A stretch of DNA of 64,000 bases from Gari tellinella (Eukaryota; Mollusca; Bivalvia; Cardiida; Psammobiidae), in NCBI GenBank assembly GCA_922989275.2, contig OV277870.1, forward strand, positions 29,780,742 through 29,844,741, in the 5' to 3' direction. The notes under the pieces are model-generated. The model saw only the letters and a program-made list of their open reading frames with translations, was not told the origin of the DNA and ran no database searches. Both the position numbers and the translations under genes were made by a program. How positions within the stretch are numbered: position 1 is the stretch's first letter; the number at the start of each line of letters is the position of its first letter. Shown in pieces: positions 44,850 through 57,150 of this stretch.

Positions 44850-45400
44850 CTCGACCTTTCCATGCACAGAAAAATTTGGACACTGTGACCTTGAACTTGA
44901 ATTTAGGACCCATGTTTAGGTTTCGAAATATGTGTTTAGGTTCTAAAAAATGCTTCTAACTTTTATGTCCTTTGTGTTATTGTTTTCTTAGTTGGTATGT
45001 GTGTATCTGGACAAGCCCTTTCCATGCACAGGAGTGCATAGAAAGAAATTGACCCCTGTGACCTTCACCTTGAACTTAGGTCCCACATTTAGGTTTCGAA
45101 AATATGTGTATAGGTTTCGAAAAATGCCTTTAACTTCTATGTCCCTTGAGGTGTTGCTATCATAGTTGGTATGTGTATGTATATGGACAAGACCTTTCAA
45201 TGCACAGAAGTGCATAGAAAGAAATTGACCCCTGTTACCTTTACCTTGAACTTAGGTCCCGCGTTTAGGTTTCAAAATTTGGGTTTATGTTTCGAAAATG
45301 CCTATAACTTCTATGTCCTCTGAGGTATTGCTTTCAAAATTGGTATGTGTGTGTTTATGGACAAGACCTTTCCATGCACAGAAAATTTGGACCTTGACCA
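44850..45400 (+). repeat. Tandem repeat of about 160 bp, three copies
   Basis: Each unit includes gaccttgaacttaggtccca, tttaggtttcgaaaa, cttctatgtcctttgaggta and tatggacaagacctttccat,gcacag. Open frames at 44988-45215 and 45345-45644 derive mostly from this repeat. Confidence 0.8.
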
Positions 45401-47855
45401 TCTCAAGTATGTGAAAGTCGAGCGTCCAGCATCCGTTTGGGCGCTCTCGTTCTTTTTCGGTCAGTGTTGGACTAAGTACCAGCAGCTAGGGTCACACATT
45501 TGTGCATCCAAATATTTAGTCTTACTATATAGACTTAATCGCATACCCTTACTCATCAGCTTAGTTGCTGATGATAGAAGTTTGATGACAGACAGTGGCT
45601 TAGCCTATATATTTGCTAATGCCTTGAAAAGGTGTAGTGAATAGTGAAATGCTGCCCTAAAGTTCCGATGCAGGTCATGTTAACTAACAATGGCAGATGT
45701 GACATGGCTTACCTGAAAGAAATGGAGGCTCTCCTGAAATCCCCTTTATGTGCCATTGGCATGTGACCGATTGCATAATTAAGATTTCGATAAAGCAGAA
45801 ATACTCATAGGCTTTAGACATTCACATGTACAATCAGCTGCAAGCTAACTTGGATATCCTGTTGGCTCACAGGGATGATCTTGAAACTGACTTTTTGGGG
45901 AAAGGAAGACGGAAAAGATGGAAGACATGGTAAGACAAGAGGAAAATGGTGACCATTTTTCTCATCGGAATTTATTGCATCTTGTAGTTTTATCTTTAAA
46001 TTTCATCAATAATCAAAATCATCCTTAAACTTTAAGCCTTGTGAAACGTTTGGACAAAAATATTCAAATTTGTGGACACTAGAGTCGAACATTGTTAATT
46101 GCCTCTTCGAGCCTATCTGAGTGCATCAAGGACGGATGCCTGTTGACAAAGGGAATCTTTTGCACCCGAACTTCAACTTATGGAAGAATTTACAGTAAAA
46201 ATATACACTGTGAGCAAGTCAGTTTTAAGTGCATTTAAAATTGTATTTGCTAGAGTGTATACATTGATAAAGATGGCGTTTTCAAAATTGTTACTGAAGA
46301 AATGGAATCATATAATATGCATTACAGTTTGAAATCAGGCTAGGGACAGCTAAAATAATTGGACAAACAAGATTACAGAGAACAAATCACCGTGACCAAA
46401 AGAATGTGATGGTTGGTCAAATCATGTGAAATCTACTCAATAGTCTTGGAAAGTCTTCAATCAAGCAGCCATGAGGTTGATATCGGAGATGTTTTGTCAC
46501 ATGCATTGACAACTCTGATTTGACAGTAACGAAAATTGATAAAGCAACTGAGGAAAACAGTTCCAGATAGGAGTTTCTGGCAGAAAAACCCCAGTAGACA
46601 GTCACCATAGACGGATTGATATTGTTTTTATGGGTAATGACATACCCCATAAAAGGCTCTCTGCAGAACTACATCGCCAACATTTAAGTTGGAGGAGAAC
46701 AACAATGCCCACCTATATAATTATACAGAACCGAAATTTCTATAAGTGTTTGAGAACAATAGGTTAAAATCGATTACTATCAGTTGCAAGCTAACAACAC
46801 ATTACCAAAAGACAGTGTATCTTACCGTCACTGAAAAATGCAGTTACTGAAACTGATAATCTCTTACATTCTAGATGCTGATACTTTTTAGATTGAGCAC
46901 ACACAAATTAACAAGCCAGTGATAATAGGTAAAATGAAGACAAGCTAAATCAAGCCGAGGTATTATGTCAGAAAGAAAAAAAAGATTAAAAGGAAGACAC
47001 TATCATTGTGTAGTAGGTATTCTCATGCACAAGAAATTATTCAAATCCTAAGCTGTCAGTCATATTATAAATCAAGACTGGCAAATAAATTGTTAAATCT
47101 ATTATTGATATTGAAATTACATTGGTCAAACATATGGTCACTGTTGAGGACTTTATTCCTGCACATACCCTCTCGGGATGTAACACAGTTGCAGGCAGCT
47201 TTGGAAATGGAACGTGGGCTGCAAGGCAAGAATTTTGGTACAACTGTATGTTTTCGTACAGGTTGACATGATTTTCTACGGAAACTTAAAGTTCACAAGC
47301 GATAGTATTTCCTCGAGCTCATATCTAAAACACACGTTCAAGTGTAGACCACACAATTTAGCAATAAGAACACCAGCAAAACTTTGCTGCCTTGAGTTAG
47401 GCATTTATTAGAGGAAACAATCTACCTGATCTTGACCAAGCAGGTTTGGTTGGAGGAAGGAAAAAACGGATAACATCTTCACAGCCAGCGACTCTGACCG
47501 AAAACCTTGTCATAAGTTATAACGCTAGAGTTTATTTTTAAACTGAACAATGCGTGACTGTCAAGGTAGCATGCCCTGTAGAACGTAAATATTTATATTT
47601 AAAAGCATGGATGGACGAGTTGGGTTTTACAGTACTGCAACATAGAATGGGTCATATAGCGCAAATATATGATGAGATGATGATGATTTCAGAAAAATGA
47701 TTTCGACTAGTCTCATTCGTTGCGCATCTGCGTATGGGATCAAAATCACCGACTTGCCTTCCTTTTAGTTCTTGGCAGCGGGCATTATCTCGGTCAAATA
47801 AACAGAAACATTCCTATGACTAATAAGCCCCAGAATCACGATGAGTTAGGATAAA
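45401..47855. other. Unassigned DNA, no supported gene
   Basis: The base composition is less repetitive than elsewhere. Several 65-100 codon frames exist (45345-45644, 46417-46650, 47006-47266), but none shows a domain, and splice sites around them are weak. It may include decayed 5' parts of the transposon gene found at 49.9-51.8 kb, but I could not show that. Confidence 0.35.
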
Positions 47856-49390
47856 TGTAAAACCGCTCTTGTGAACAAACACCATGTGTTAAAATAGAAC
47901 CAGTCAAGAAACAATTGTTTAATCTGACTCTTGAACATTTTAAATATTTTAAGCATTTCTAATTTTCTATCGCACTGTTGACCGCTATCTTGAATAAACG
48001 AAAATGCTCGAAGGTGAAACGATGTCACCCGCAGCATTTCAATAATGAGTATCATTCTGTCAATAATAAGTATCATTTTGGTAAGGTCAAACCATTTAAG
48101 AATACGAAATTATGAATGTTGTTGTTTGGGCTTATTTTGTTTAAAAGCATTTCGGTCAAAGATTTGGTCGCCATCATAATTCATCCACGTACAGTTCCAA
48201 AACAAGTATCAGGTTTTCAATAATAAGCATCACCATCTTAAATATACGAAAATACTCAATGATGAAAAGATGTCATCAGTTACATTTCCTCATTGAGTAT
48301 CATATGTTTAATAGTAAGTTTAATTACGTTGATATCGAGTCAGTTAAGAATAAAACAAATATGATATTTTTGATTTTCATAATTTCCATCACTATTTTGG
48401 CCACCATCTTGAATATACGGAAACGCTCAATTATAATAAGATATCACCCGTAACATTTCAATAATAAATATGATTATTTAAATAACGAATATCATAACAT
48501 TTGGTGTGATCAAATCAATTAATAAAAAGAAATTATGAATGCTTATTTGTTGACCATATTGTTTTAAAGCACTTCGGTAGCCATTTTAGCAGCCATTTTG
48601 AATATAGAGATATGCTCAAGAGTGACAAGACGTCATCCGTAACATTTTTATAATACGTATCATCCTTTCAGTAAAATACATTCATGATGTAGGGGTCAAA
48701 TCAGTTTAGAAAACCAAACTATGAATGCTGAAATTTGGAATAGTTTTTAATCCATTTGGATAGTCATTTTAGCCGCCATTTTGAATAAACGGAAATGATG
48801 AAGGATGATAAGATGTCACCCGTAACATTTTTAAAACATGAAATGTAATCTCAATAATAACTCTCATAATTGTGGCGAGGTCAAATCAGGTAATAAAAAA
48901 ACACAATGAATGCTGGGTTTTGGACTATTTTGTATAAAAGCATTTCGGTATCTATTTTGGCCGCCATCTTGAATATACAAATGCTCAAGGATGACAAGAT
49001 GTAATTCGTAACAGTTCAATTATATAATTATATAAGCATTTCAGTAATATCTATCATTATGGTGGGACCAAATCAGTTACGAAAAACAAACCATGATGGC
49101 TGAAGTTTAGAGTAGATTGTTTCAACGCATTTAGCCGCCATTTTGAATATACTGAAATGCCCAAGAATGACAAGATCTCACCTGTAACATTTTAAAAACA
49201 TGAATAGTCTTTTGAATAATAACTATCATTATGGTGAGGTCAAGTCACTTTAAAAAAGGAAAAATGAATCCTGATTTTTGGCTAACCTGTTTAAAAAGCC
49301 TTTTGGCAGCCATTTTGGCCGCCATCTTGAATATATTATATGAAAATGCTCAAGGGTGACAAAGTGGCACCCGGTGGTTTTTCAAGAAGT
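47856..49390 (+). repeat. Tandem repeat of about 185 bp, eight diverged copies
   Basis: Each unit has gccgccatcttgaatatacg,gaaatgctcaaggatgacaa, then gatgtcacccgtaacatttc,aataataa, then ggtcaaatcagttaagaaaa and attatgaatgctg. Copies centre near 47991, 48236, 48410, 48598, 48779, 48969, 49146 and 49328. Divergence and indels are substantial. No coding content. Confidence 0.88.
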
Positions 49391-49971
49391 AACATATGCT
49401 GAAGTAGAATCAGTCGAGAAAAAAACTTAGGACGGCATTTCCAGGTAATATCATCCCTCTGCCGGACTATAACTGCGACATGACTAGTCCACATGTGTAC
49501 AGTTAGATGATATGGAGCTATTTCTCGTCTTTGCCATATCCCTAGTTAACTTGTCGTCACAGGGGTTCATTGATGAGACTACGACATAACATGATGATGA
49601 TAAACACGAAAATAAAAGATTTTGTGATAAAGTGTTTTAGATGAAGATGTGATTTACTGTTTGTTATTTGATAAAATCAGTTGTATAAACATAATTTTTT
49701 TCGAAAAATCAATGGATTTGATAAAGGACAGGATTTACCTTTTTTTAAAAGTACAGAAGCTTGTCCGTGCCATAAATCTATACAAATTTATTTTTAGCGC
49801 CGTACTTATGCGATCTACTGTCTGATTTATTTCGCGAACTTTGTTTGTTTGATCTTTTATATAATTTAATTTAAAACTCGAAACAGTAGATGAAATGATA
49901 AAATTAACTGTATAATATAGCAAAAGAATATGCAGTAAACATGGGTTTGTTTGTTTGTTTTTTCTTCCCAG

Positions 49972-50093
49972 AATGGCAAGAGATGACAATGCCAAGCGTG
50001 CTTTGTGTGGACAGAAAAACAGCATCCCACTATCCATTGTCAGGGAAAAAGGTTGTCACAGCATCGGACTGGCATATAAAGAAAAAGATCTAG
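49972..50093 (+). pseudogene. Exon-like segment of the RWLPVH/NVDHN-type gene
   Basis: The acceptor ttttttcttcccag and donor CTAG/GTGAGT bound 122 bp that reads open (CGQKNSIPLSIVREKGCHSI,GLAYKEKDLG). It joins, at phase 1, the segment starting 50390 (tgtatttacttacag/GACAAG), giving DLGQDVEIFPG. The IVREKGC...VEIFPG layout fits the N-terminal part of the same unnamed family as 6363-7870, from recall. Two matched splice sites suggest a spliced gene, not a bare transposon ORF. Confidence 0.55.
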
Positions 50094-50389
50094 GTGAGTT
50101 ACATATTAAACTGCATATATATTAAATTCACTTATATACAGGCTCATTGTAGATACAAATATTTGTATAGAGCAAAACACACATGGCAGTGTATTAAATA
50201 ATTGTATGGTGTGAGAAAACCCTTGAAATTCAGCTATTTTATCAGGTTTAAAGTATTCAAAAGCCAAGCTATTCGAATATATTAAAACATCTAAAACGGA
50301 CATGTTTCAGCAATTATCATTGGAAATGACGGAAACAGTATACATGACATTTCTGCCCAAGCCAATTATTTATGTGTATTTACTTACAG

Positions 50390-51560
50390 GACAAGATGTT
50401 GAAATATTTCCTGGGTAGAGTGTTAGAGTGTACACCAAGAATGCAGAAGAACATTGTGTCATCCTAACCAGAGAAGAACAAAAACGACCATAAAAGTCAT
50501 AGCCTCAAGCCCGAGAACACAAGTTATTTTGACAATAAGACAAAATGTATCTTCTGTGGAACAAATGCCTTGTACAGCTGGGGATCAAGGTAAAGAGCTC
50601 ATGATTTACTTCCTGTAGTGACATTAGAATTTCAAAAATCAATTAAACTAGCGTGTGCACAAAGAAAAGATAAATGGGCTAATTCAATGTTGTGACGCAT
50701 TGAATATAGTAATTACTTACCTGCTGTTGAAACACGTTACCATCAAACATGTTGTTCTAATTTCCGCTCCGGATACAAAATACCTAAACATTTTCAAACC
50801 AAAGAATGTCATGACATAGCTAACATGGGTACATGCAGTGAACAAAAAAGGGGCAAACCAGTTAATATCAGCATTAATAAAGTTTTCAAAAATGTATTAG
50901 AACACTTCGAAGAAAATGAAACAGGTCAGTTGACAATAGTCGATATGGTTAAAAGGGTAGAGAGATATGCGGAGAAGGATACAACAATGTATGTATAAAA
51001 AAGAGAATCCTAGAACATAATGGCCGTAGTGTAATCATTGCAGAATCAAATGGCAAATCAAAAGTTGTTATATTTAAAGTAAAGTAAAGGACATGAAATC
51101 TTGTACAAATATTTTAAGAGTACAGCCAAACAAGACAGTGAAACTGAAAGAGCATCTATTATTAAAACTACAGGAAAACTGATTCTTAATGATACCACAG
51201 TGGAAACAGACAGTTGATAAATTGCAAGGACTCTGAAACTGTAGTAGCATCGTTAGGTCAGGTGATTGCTCAAGCTGCGATGCCAAGAAAAGGCATAGCT
51301 CCACTTCAAATTCTAAATTGATATTCTAAATGCCCTGAGATTTTGTTCGTCTTACCAAGAAGTGCAAAGGTTTGACACCACCAGTGCAGCTACGACAATA
51401 AAGTCACTTGGGGAAAAGTCAGACAGGCAGTTTGTGTAGTTCATTGGGGACAATGTTGATCACAATTCAGCTACTATTGATGGGCATAACACATGTCACG
51501 GACTCACGGCATGGGGATTATATCCGCTATTACTCCAAAAGAACAGATATAACACATTCT
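50390..51560 (+). pseudogene. Main part of decayed RWLPVH/NVDHN-type gene
   Basis: Long recognisable blocks are split by stops and frameshifts. 50540-51000 reads KCIFCGTNALYSWGS, HDLLPVVTLEFQKSIKLAC, DKWANSM, YSNYLPAVETRYHQTCCSNF,RSGYKIPKHF. The CIFCG pair and HQTCC could bind zinc. 51220-51300 reads SETVVASLGQVIAQAAMPRK,GIAPLQI. 51445-51540 reads FIGDNVDHNSATIDGHNTCHG. These follow the order I recall in an unnamed multi-copy animal family; the C-terminal RWLPVH/MVAGPE part, seen at 7.4-7.8 kb, is absent here. Not functional as it stands. Confidence 0.55.
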
Positions 51561-52107
51561 CTCAAGGGTTCATTCAACAGGTGAGGATTTAGTGCATGTT
51601 GGAATTCTATCGGCAAAGTGAAAGTACAGAGACTTCAATGGATGGCATGTTATTCGGCAAATTAATTTGATAGCAGCAAAGACACGGAAGCAATGAATCC
51701 TGAACTTGAATTTTTGATAAAGGTGTCTCGCCCATTGATATTAACTACACCAGGATCGGGTCACGACAATACAAAATGCTTCTCATGGGTTTAGGCGTTC
51801 AGGGTTATTTCCACTTTACCCAAAATCTATAGATCAAACAAAGCTTGGTCCCGCGAAATTGTATACTGCTACCAACATGCACAACCAGCGCTGATTAATC
51901 GTAAAGAATTTAAGCATTGCATTTTCTTGATTGTATATTGGGATTGTAAACTTGAAGTTTCGCGGATCAATGAGTAAACATAGCTCCTATATTTATCGAA
52001 GTTTAGACAATTTGATTCTCATATGCACCTTAATGTAGCAACATGTTCGTTAAGTAATATCCTTTTATAAGATTGTTTTAAACTTATTGTTTGCATGTAC
52101 ATGTAAT
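51561..52107. other. 3' remainder of the pseudogene and unassigned DNA
   Basis: Some frames continue to about 51800 (SRPLILTTPGSGHDNTKCFS) without a clear family match. Beyond that I see no gene or repeat. Confidence 0.35.
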
Positions 52108-52400
52108 TTAATGTTTTGAAAAGAAACCAGACACATATAAATACTTTTTTATAAAAATTCTCTTTCTTGGATAGTTAACGAAAGTCAGTACAATGTAACA
52201 TCTGGTATACACCCCAAGTATTCTACACATGAATCCATCTTCGTCTTCGGATTCATCTCTTCCTTCAGCAAGAGTTGTTTCAACTTGGACATTTTGGGCG
52301 TCGGCCATACCATTATCATCTTCGTTGAAAATGTCGTCTCCTGTATCACTTATTACATCTGCGAAACTTTCAACATAATCATTAGTTCGTTACTATCACC
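52108..52400 (-). pseudogene. Acidic coding relic
   Basis: One minus-strand frame reads VESFADVISDTGDDIFNEDD,NGMADAQNVQVETTLAEGRD,ESEDEDGFMC, strongly acidic, then becomes non-coding-like. A SINE (52425-52690) separates it from the threonine-rich repeats to the right, which share this acidic style (GTLAEDIDEASLW). It may be the C-terminal part of the same broken gene. Unrecognised. Confidence 0.35.
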
Positions 52401-52424
52401 GTCAAGTGTGTCATTGCACCAGCG

Positions 52425-52690
52425 GTCGTGAGTTCGATCCCCCGCCGGACCAGCGGTCTGACTAGGGGATTTTTTCTAAATCCCCGATGATGTACAGGAA
52501 TGTCCTTCAGCAAGACATGTACCGCGAATTGCTCCTCTCCACCCAGGGATTAAAATGGGTACCTGTGAAGGGTCTGAGTCGGTACTGCGGCTGCATTTGA
52601 CTGCGCCATATGTTAGCAGTGCTCAATATTGTAGTCAAGATGGCTCAATGATCAGGGGAGTATATATACAGTCGGCTGAGCGGTCATTCG
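52425..52690 (+). mobile_element. SINE copy (tRNA-derived family)
   Basis: ggtcgtgagttcgatccccc,gccggaccag is the tRNA-like B-box and 3' stem. The body gcggtctgactaggggattt ... cagcaagacatgtaccgcga ... gcgccatatgttagcagt matches 22247-22545 over its full length. Inserted in a minus-strand coding relic. Confidence 0.8.
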
Positions 52691-52724
52691 GACTGAAAGT
52701 AGACTATAACTAGGTATATTTTTA

Positions 52725-53545
52725 TTACCATAAAGAAGCTTCGTCGATGTCTTCGGCCAATGTCCCCACCTCACTGTTAGTGGCAATCAGTGAATTGTCT
52801 CCTATTACATCAGTATAGCAGCCATGCTCTGTTGTACGTGCTGCATCTACTGTGTGCTGTCCCATGTTTTCGGTATCAGTATAGGAGCTTTGCTCTGTTG
52901 TACTTGAATCCACATTTTGTTGTTCCATGTCATTCATCTCATTGTCACTGGCCTTTAGCGAACCATCTCCTATTACATCAGTATTGGAGCTATGCTCTGT
53001 TGTACGTATTGTATCTACTGTGTGCTGGCCGATGTTCTCGGTATCAGTATAGGAGCATTGCTGTGTTGTATATATACTGTGTGATGCCCCATGTTGTCAG
53101 TGTCGTTAAAACCGGCAAAGGGGGCATGCACTGTTGCACGTTTTATATCTACTGTGTGATGTGATGTGACATGCCAGTGTCAGTAAAACTGGCAAAGGGG
53201 ACATGCTCTGCTGCACGCGTTGTATCTACTGTGTGCTGTCGCATGTTCACAGTGTCAGTAAAACTGGCATAAGAGAGATGCTCTGCTATACGTGTTGTAT
53301 CTACTGTGTGCTGTTAGATTTTCTCTGTGTTTTTACACTCATTATAATTAAGAGTCATGCTCTGTTGTACGTGTATCAACAATGTGCTGTTGGGTATTCT
53401 CAGTATCAGTACACTCAGTATAGGAGTCATGCTCTGTTGTGCGTATATCAATTATTAGCTGTTGGATGTTTCTTAGTGTTATCATTATATTCTTTGTGAA
53501 CACAGTCAAGCGAGTGAGCGTTTTAATCAGTTTTTCCTCTGCCAA
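52725..53545 (-). pseudogene. Threonine/acidic tandem-repeat coding relic
   Basis: Minus-strand frames repeat the pattern RTTEHxSYTDxxxTENxxQH,xVDxR about nine times in DNA units of roughly 60-75 bp (gctctgttgtacgtgttgta,tctactgtgtgctg on the plus strand). Frames shift several times. The 5' side reads LAEEKLIKTLTRLTVFTKNI, continuous after one frameshift with 53580-53834. Function unknown; possibly the disordered tail of a transposon or host protein. Confidence 0.45.
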
Positions 53546-53834
53546 TCCCTGGTACCTCTCTGTCTGTAGTGAGAATTTCTCAAATGCCTTTAAGGTTACG
53601 AATCATCACAGCCTCAATGTCAAACAGATCGATTCCATCACAGATCACAACTCCTCTGTAATCTCGGATAAGATCTGTCCATCTTCTCATATCTCCATTA
53701 GCCAAGGTAAATCTGACCAATTTGCCGATAGTTTCAAGGATAAGGTTGGGTGTAGATAGGCTTAGATAATGTTGATGCCATGTCTTTGCTGCTTGTTGTA
53801 TCAGACTTAGTATTTTCATCCTCGTTCCAACCAT
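53546..53834 (-). pseudogene. Coding relic upstream of the threonine repeats
   Basis: The frame 53834-53580 reads LIQQAAKTWHQHYLSLSTPN, LILETIGKLVRFTLANGD, WTDLIRDYRGVVICDGIDLF,DIEAVMIRNL. After a frameshift it continues FEKFSLQTERYQGLAEEKLI. The amphipathic, compositionally normal sequence looks like decayed protein, unlike the chance frames around it. No family recognised. Confidence 0.4.
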
Positions 53835-54655
53835 ATGATTTTACTTTTTAACACCTTTTATCTTTAGAACGTCCACTCCAGTTGGTCAATGTGTGCGGAG
53901 GGTTTGTCCATACTTAGAGACAATGATTCTTTTGTTTCCTCTCCGGGACCTTCAATTTCTCCATCTCAGAACATGCGGAAGTCTGTTCCTGGTCCGATTT
54001 GCTCAATCCTGAATATACAAACCAAGTATGACATTTCACATCTACATCTACATACACAGTCATAACTATACATCTAAATCTACATACATAGTCATTGCTA
54101 TACATCTACATAGTAAGCCATAATAATACATCTATATCTATTACACCTCGCTTTGAGTTACAATGTTAATTTCCAATAGACCTATAGTTAACATTTTGCA
54201 TGTCTTTTACATCTATCCAAAATATACTGTCACTCTTTATGATATTCTTTTTGTGACGTCACTCTAAAGGACATTACTTTTTTTCTCCGTCCTAAAAAAT
54301 ACTGTCAGCATTGACATGAATTTCGCTATGGGCGATAATAGAACGTTTTAAAAAGTGGTAACTTCTAATCAACGTTTGGCATTTTCTGTACAAGTTGCTT
54401 CCTTTTGTCCATTCCTTAACGATTTTCCACCATTTCGGAAGAGGATATTTGCCACTTAGACAATGTAAAGACGCTGTTTCTTCAATTTACTTGTCATAAC
54501 GTTCCTTTCTTTTTTGTTATATAATTATAAAAATTGACGTCGTAATATGGCGACGTCATTTCCCACGTTACGAAATTGGTATAAATTTACAAACACATTT
54601 TATAAAATACGAATAAAACGATTCCAAAGCCAGGGTTGATAAACTCGGTGTAATA
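53835..54655. other. Non-coding, short ACATCTACATACATAGT run
   Basis: 54040-54145 carries about five units of acatctacatacatagtcat, the same 22-25 bp unit that fills 62290-63140. The rest is unassigned. Confidence 0.6.
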
Positions 54656-54806
54656 AAATAAATATTAGATGTCGGTTTGCGTGACATTCAAATTGTCAAC
54701 CCTCGAAAACAAGAATGTCACCCTCGGCTACACCTCGGGGTGACATTCTGTTTCTCGGGTTGAAAATTTGAATGTCACGCAAACTGCCATCTAATATTTA
54801 TATAAT
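54656..54806. repeat. Long hairpin
   Basis: The arms aaatattagatgtcggtttg,cgtgacattcaaattgtcaa,ccctcg and cgggttgaaaatttgaatgt,cacgcaaactgccatctaat,att are mirrored. The inner arms aagaatgtcaccctcg and cggggtgacattct close it. Nearly perfect over about 70 bp per arm. Confidence 0.85.
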
Positions 54807-54968
54807 ATATAATATAGTTACATCGGAAAAATTAAATAAATGACTTCACATGCCTTTATATATAATTTTAATGTAATAATCTAGTATTATTTCTTGTGAT
54901 GCTGTAATTTTGGAAGCAAAACTTATTAAATCAGGTTTATTTTTTTTTTATAAAATACGTTTCTTTTA

Positions 54969-55520
54969 TTAACCTAGCCGACGTAAGTTGTCTGTGTTCA
55001 TTTTGTAAAATTGAAACATGGAAAATATTGGATCTGATGAGCAACATATGTCTATGTGTGCCCTATGGGGCAGCTGTCTTGTTGCCGGGTCGCGTATGTA
55101 CTGGGCATGAACAGTACGTCTGTTGCGTGACATATCGCCTGTTTGGCCTATGTAGTATGTTTTGCATCCATTACAAATCAGTGTATAAATTACGTTTGAA
55201 ACATCACAGGTCATATTTTGTCCGACATGGAATGTTTTACCTTTAAAATCAAAATGTGGACCTTCTATGAGATACTTGCACAAACCGCATCTTGGTGTTT
55301 TACAACGCGTTACATTAAATATTGTGTTTGTGTCTTGTATTGCATCGTCAAATCTTGCTCGCGTTAATAATTTTTTAAGGTTTGGCATTTGTCTCTTACT
55401 TTTTATGAATTTAGAGTTTTCTAATGACTTTGACATGACCCCATCGCTATACAATATAGGAAGGTAATTTCGTATTTCGTTAAATATTTCTGGAGTTTTA
55501 GGGTTAAAGGTTGAAACCAA
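54969..55520 (-). pseudogene. Penelope-like element: linker and GIY-YIG endonuclease
   Basis: This is the longest intact block (183 codons). It opens VSTFNPKTPEIFNEIRNYLP, typical of the segment after the Penelope RT. A CKTPRCGLC motif follows, and then the endonuclease: VIYTLICNGCKTYYIGQTGD (the GIY-YIG pair reads YTL...YIG), with RRTVHAQYIRDP (the conserved Arg and His region). It ends with a stop at 54969. The endonuclease nicks target DNA for reverse transcription. The block is only a C-terminal piece; the RT lies upstream in other frames. Confidence 0.85.
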
Positions 55521-57150
55521 AGGTTAGGTGTCTTCGTTTTGTTTACTTTGAACATTTAATAGTGTGTTTCTTGGTATGTTTATAGCCTTAGTAATTCCTG
55601 TTTGTACGACTGTGTTAGGATAATTTCTTTTTGAGAGCGATGCCGAAAGTTCTTTTAGTCTAAATTCTCTTAAATCGGGATCAGAAACTAGTGTACGTAT
55701 TCTTCTATCTAAATTGTATGGGATGGCTAAATTTGTGTGTTTTGGATGACATGATTTAAAATCTAAATATTGTTTTGAATCAGTATCTATAAAATAAATG
55801 TCTGTTTCTAACTTGCCATGCTTTTTGTAGAGTAAAATGTCTAAATAAGATAACTGATTTTCATCATATTCTATGGTAAATTTAATGTCAGGGTGAATAT
55901 TATTAAGAATTTCATGAAACTCATTTAATTTGTCAAGTGTATCATTCCAAATTGAAAAACAGTCATCAATATATCTTTTCCAGTTTAATTTAATTTGAGC
56001 TGCAAGTTCGTTATCAAATTTTAGTTCTAATTTTTCATATAAAAGCTTCTAAATAGCCAAGTACAAGCGTATAAGTAGGGGCAAATTTAGTTCCCATTGC
56101 TGTTCCTTTAATTTGAGAATAGTACTGATTGTTAAATGAGAAATTATTATTTTCTATAATTGTTTTAATTGATGCCAAAATAAAGTCCTTGCTAAGACGG
56201 CTGTGTATTAGTTCTAGGTGCTTGTCTAACTAAAATTCAATTGATTGCAGACCAAGGTCGTGTGAGATATTGGTATAGAGGCTCGTTACATCAAATGATA
56301 CAGAAATGGTTTAGGATCTATATTTGATGGGATATGATTTAGAAAGTCTGGGTCATCTCTAACATAGCTGTTAACATGCGTAACGTATGGATTAAGTAAA
56401 ATGTCCACTAAATTACTTAGTCTATGTGTTTCACACACTGGGCCTGCAACAATTGGTCTAAATTTTAAATCACTGGGATTAGTAATTTCATTGTATTCTG
56501 TGTTTATATTTCTGCAACCTTCCTTAATTTGTGACTTTTGTGAATTTTCTGAAGTCCGTAGAACTGACTTGCTTTAATTTAAATTTCTTTTGCTGTGAGA
56601 TTAACATTGAGTTCAAATAAGTCTTTAATTTTCTTAAAGGTTTTAGTAGAGCATTGTTCATTTGTTTTGTTATAAAAGTCGTTATCCGATAGCATTTCCA
56701 TTATTTTATTTTTGTAAAATTCAGCGTTCATAATTACAATACCTCCACCCTTATCTGCTTCTTTAATAATAATTGAATGGTCGTTTTTAAGAGAATCTAT
56801 CGCTTGCCTCTCTTGCAGTGTTATGTTGTGTTTAAATTCTTTACTTTCTATTTGATGTGGTAGTTGTTTGTTTATATCAACAAATCGATCTAAAGCTTGA
56901 TTTCTTCCTCTATTTGGTTCAAAATCGGACTTCTTTCTTACAATGGATTCGTCTGTGTTGCTATCTTTATCGTGAAAAATTCCTTTAGTTTCAGTCTTCT
57001 GTGAAATTTTGCTAAATCTGTTTGTAATTCCTCTGTATTTTTTGTTTCTGGTGTAGGGGTAAATTTTAGATCCTTTGACAAAACGTTTTGTTCTTCAACT
57101 GATAATTTTCGATGAGATAAATTAAATATTTTTACATGATTAGGTTTACC
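55521..57150 (-). pseudogene. Penelope-like element: reverse transcriptase, broken
   Basis: Read from high to low coordinates: NLSHRKLSVEEQNVLSKG (about 57140-57060), KEADKGGGIVIMN (about 56780-56725), RPIVAGPVCETHRLSNLVDI (about 56465-56385), VSFDVTSLYTNI (about 56303-56265; catalytic Asp of motif A), GTAMGTKFAPTY (about 56110-56075), and YIDDCFSIWN (YIDD at 55973-55962; catalytic Asp pair). All catalytic aspartates are still readable. The coding frame changes several times and contains stops. The order and signatures are those of Penelope RT, which is related to telomerase RT. Confidence 0.85.

Noticed and set aside
47006..47266. 86-codon plus-strand frame as a gene
   Set aside because: No domain, no splice support, and an overlapping minus-strand frame of similar length is equally open.
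50590..50600. Splice donor at ATCAAG/GTAAAG
   Set aside because: The family resemblance reads straight through (YSWGS...AHDLLPV), so a stop mutation explains this better than an intron.
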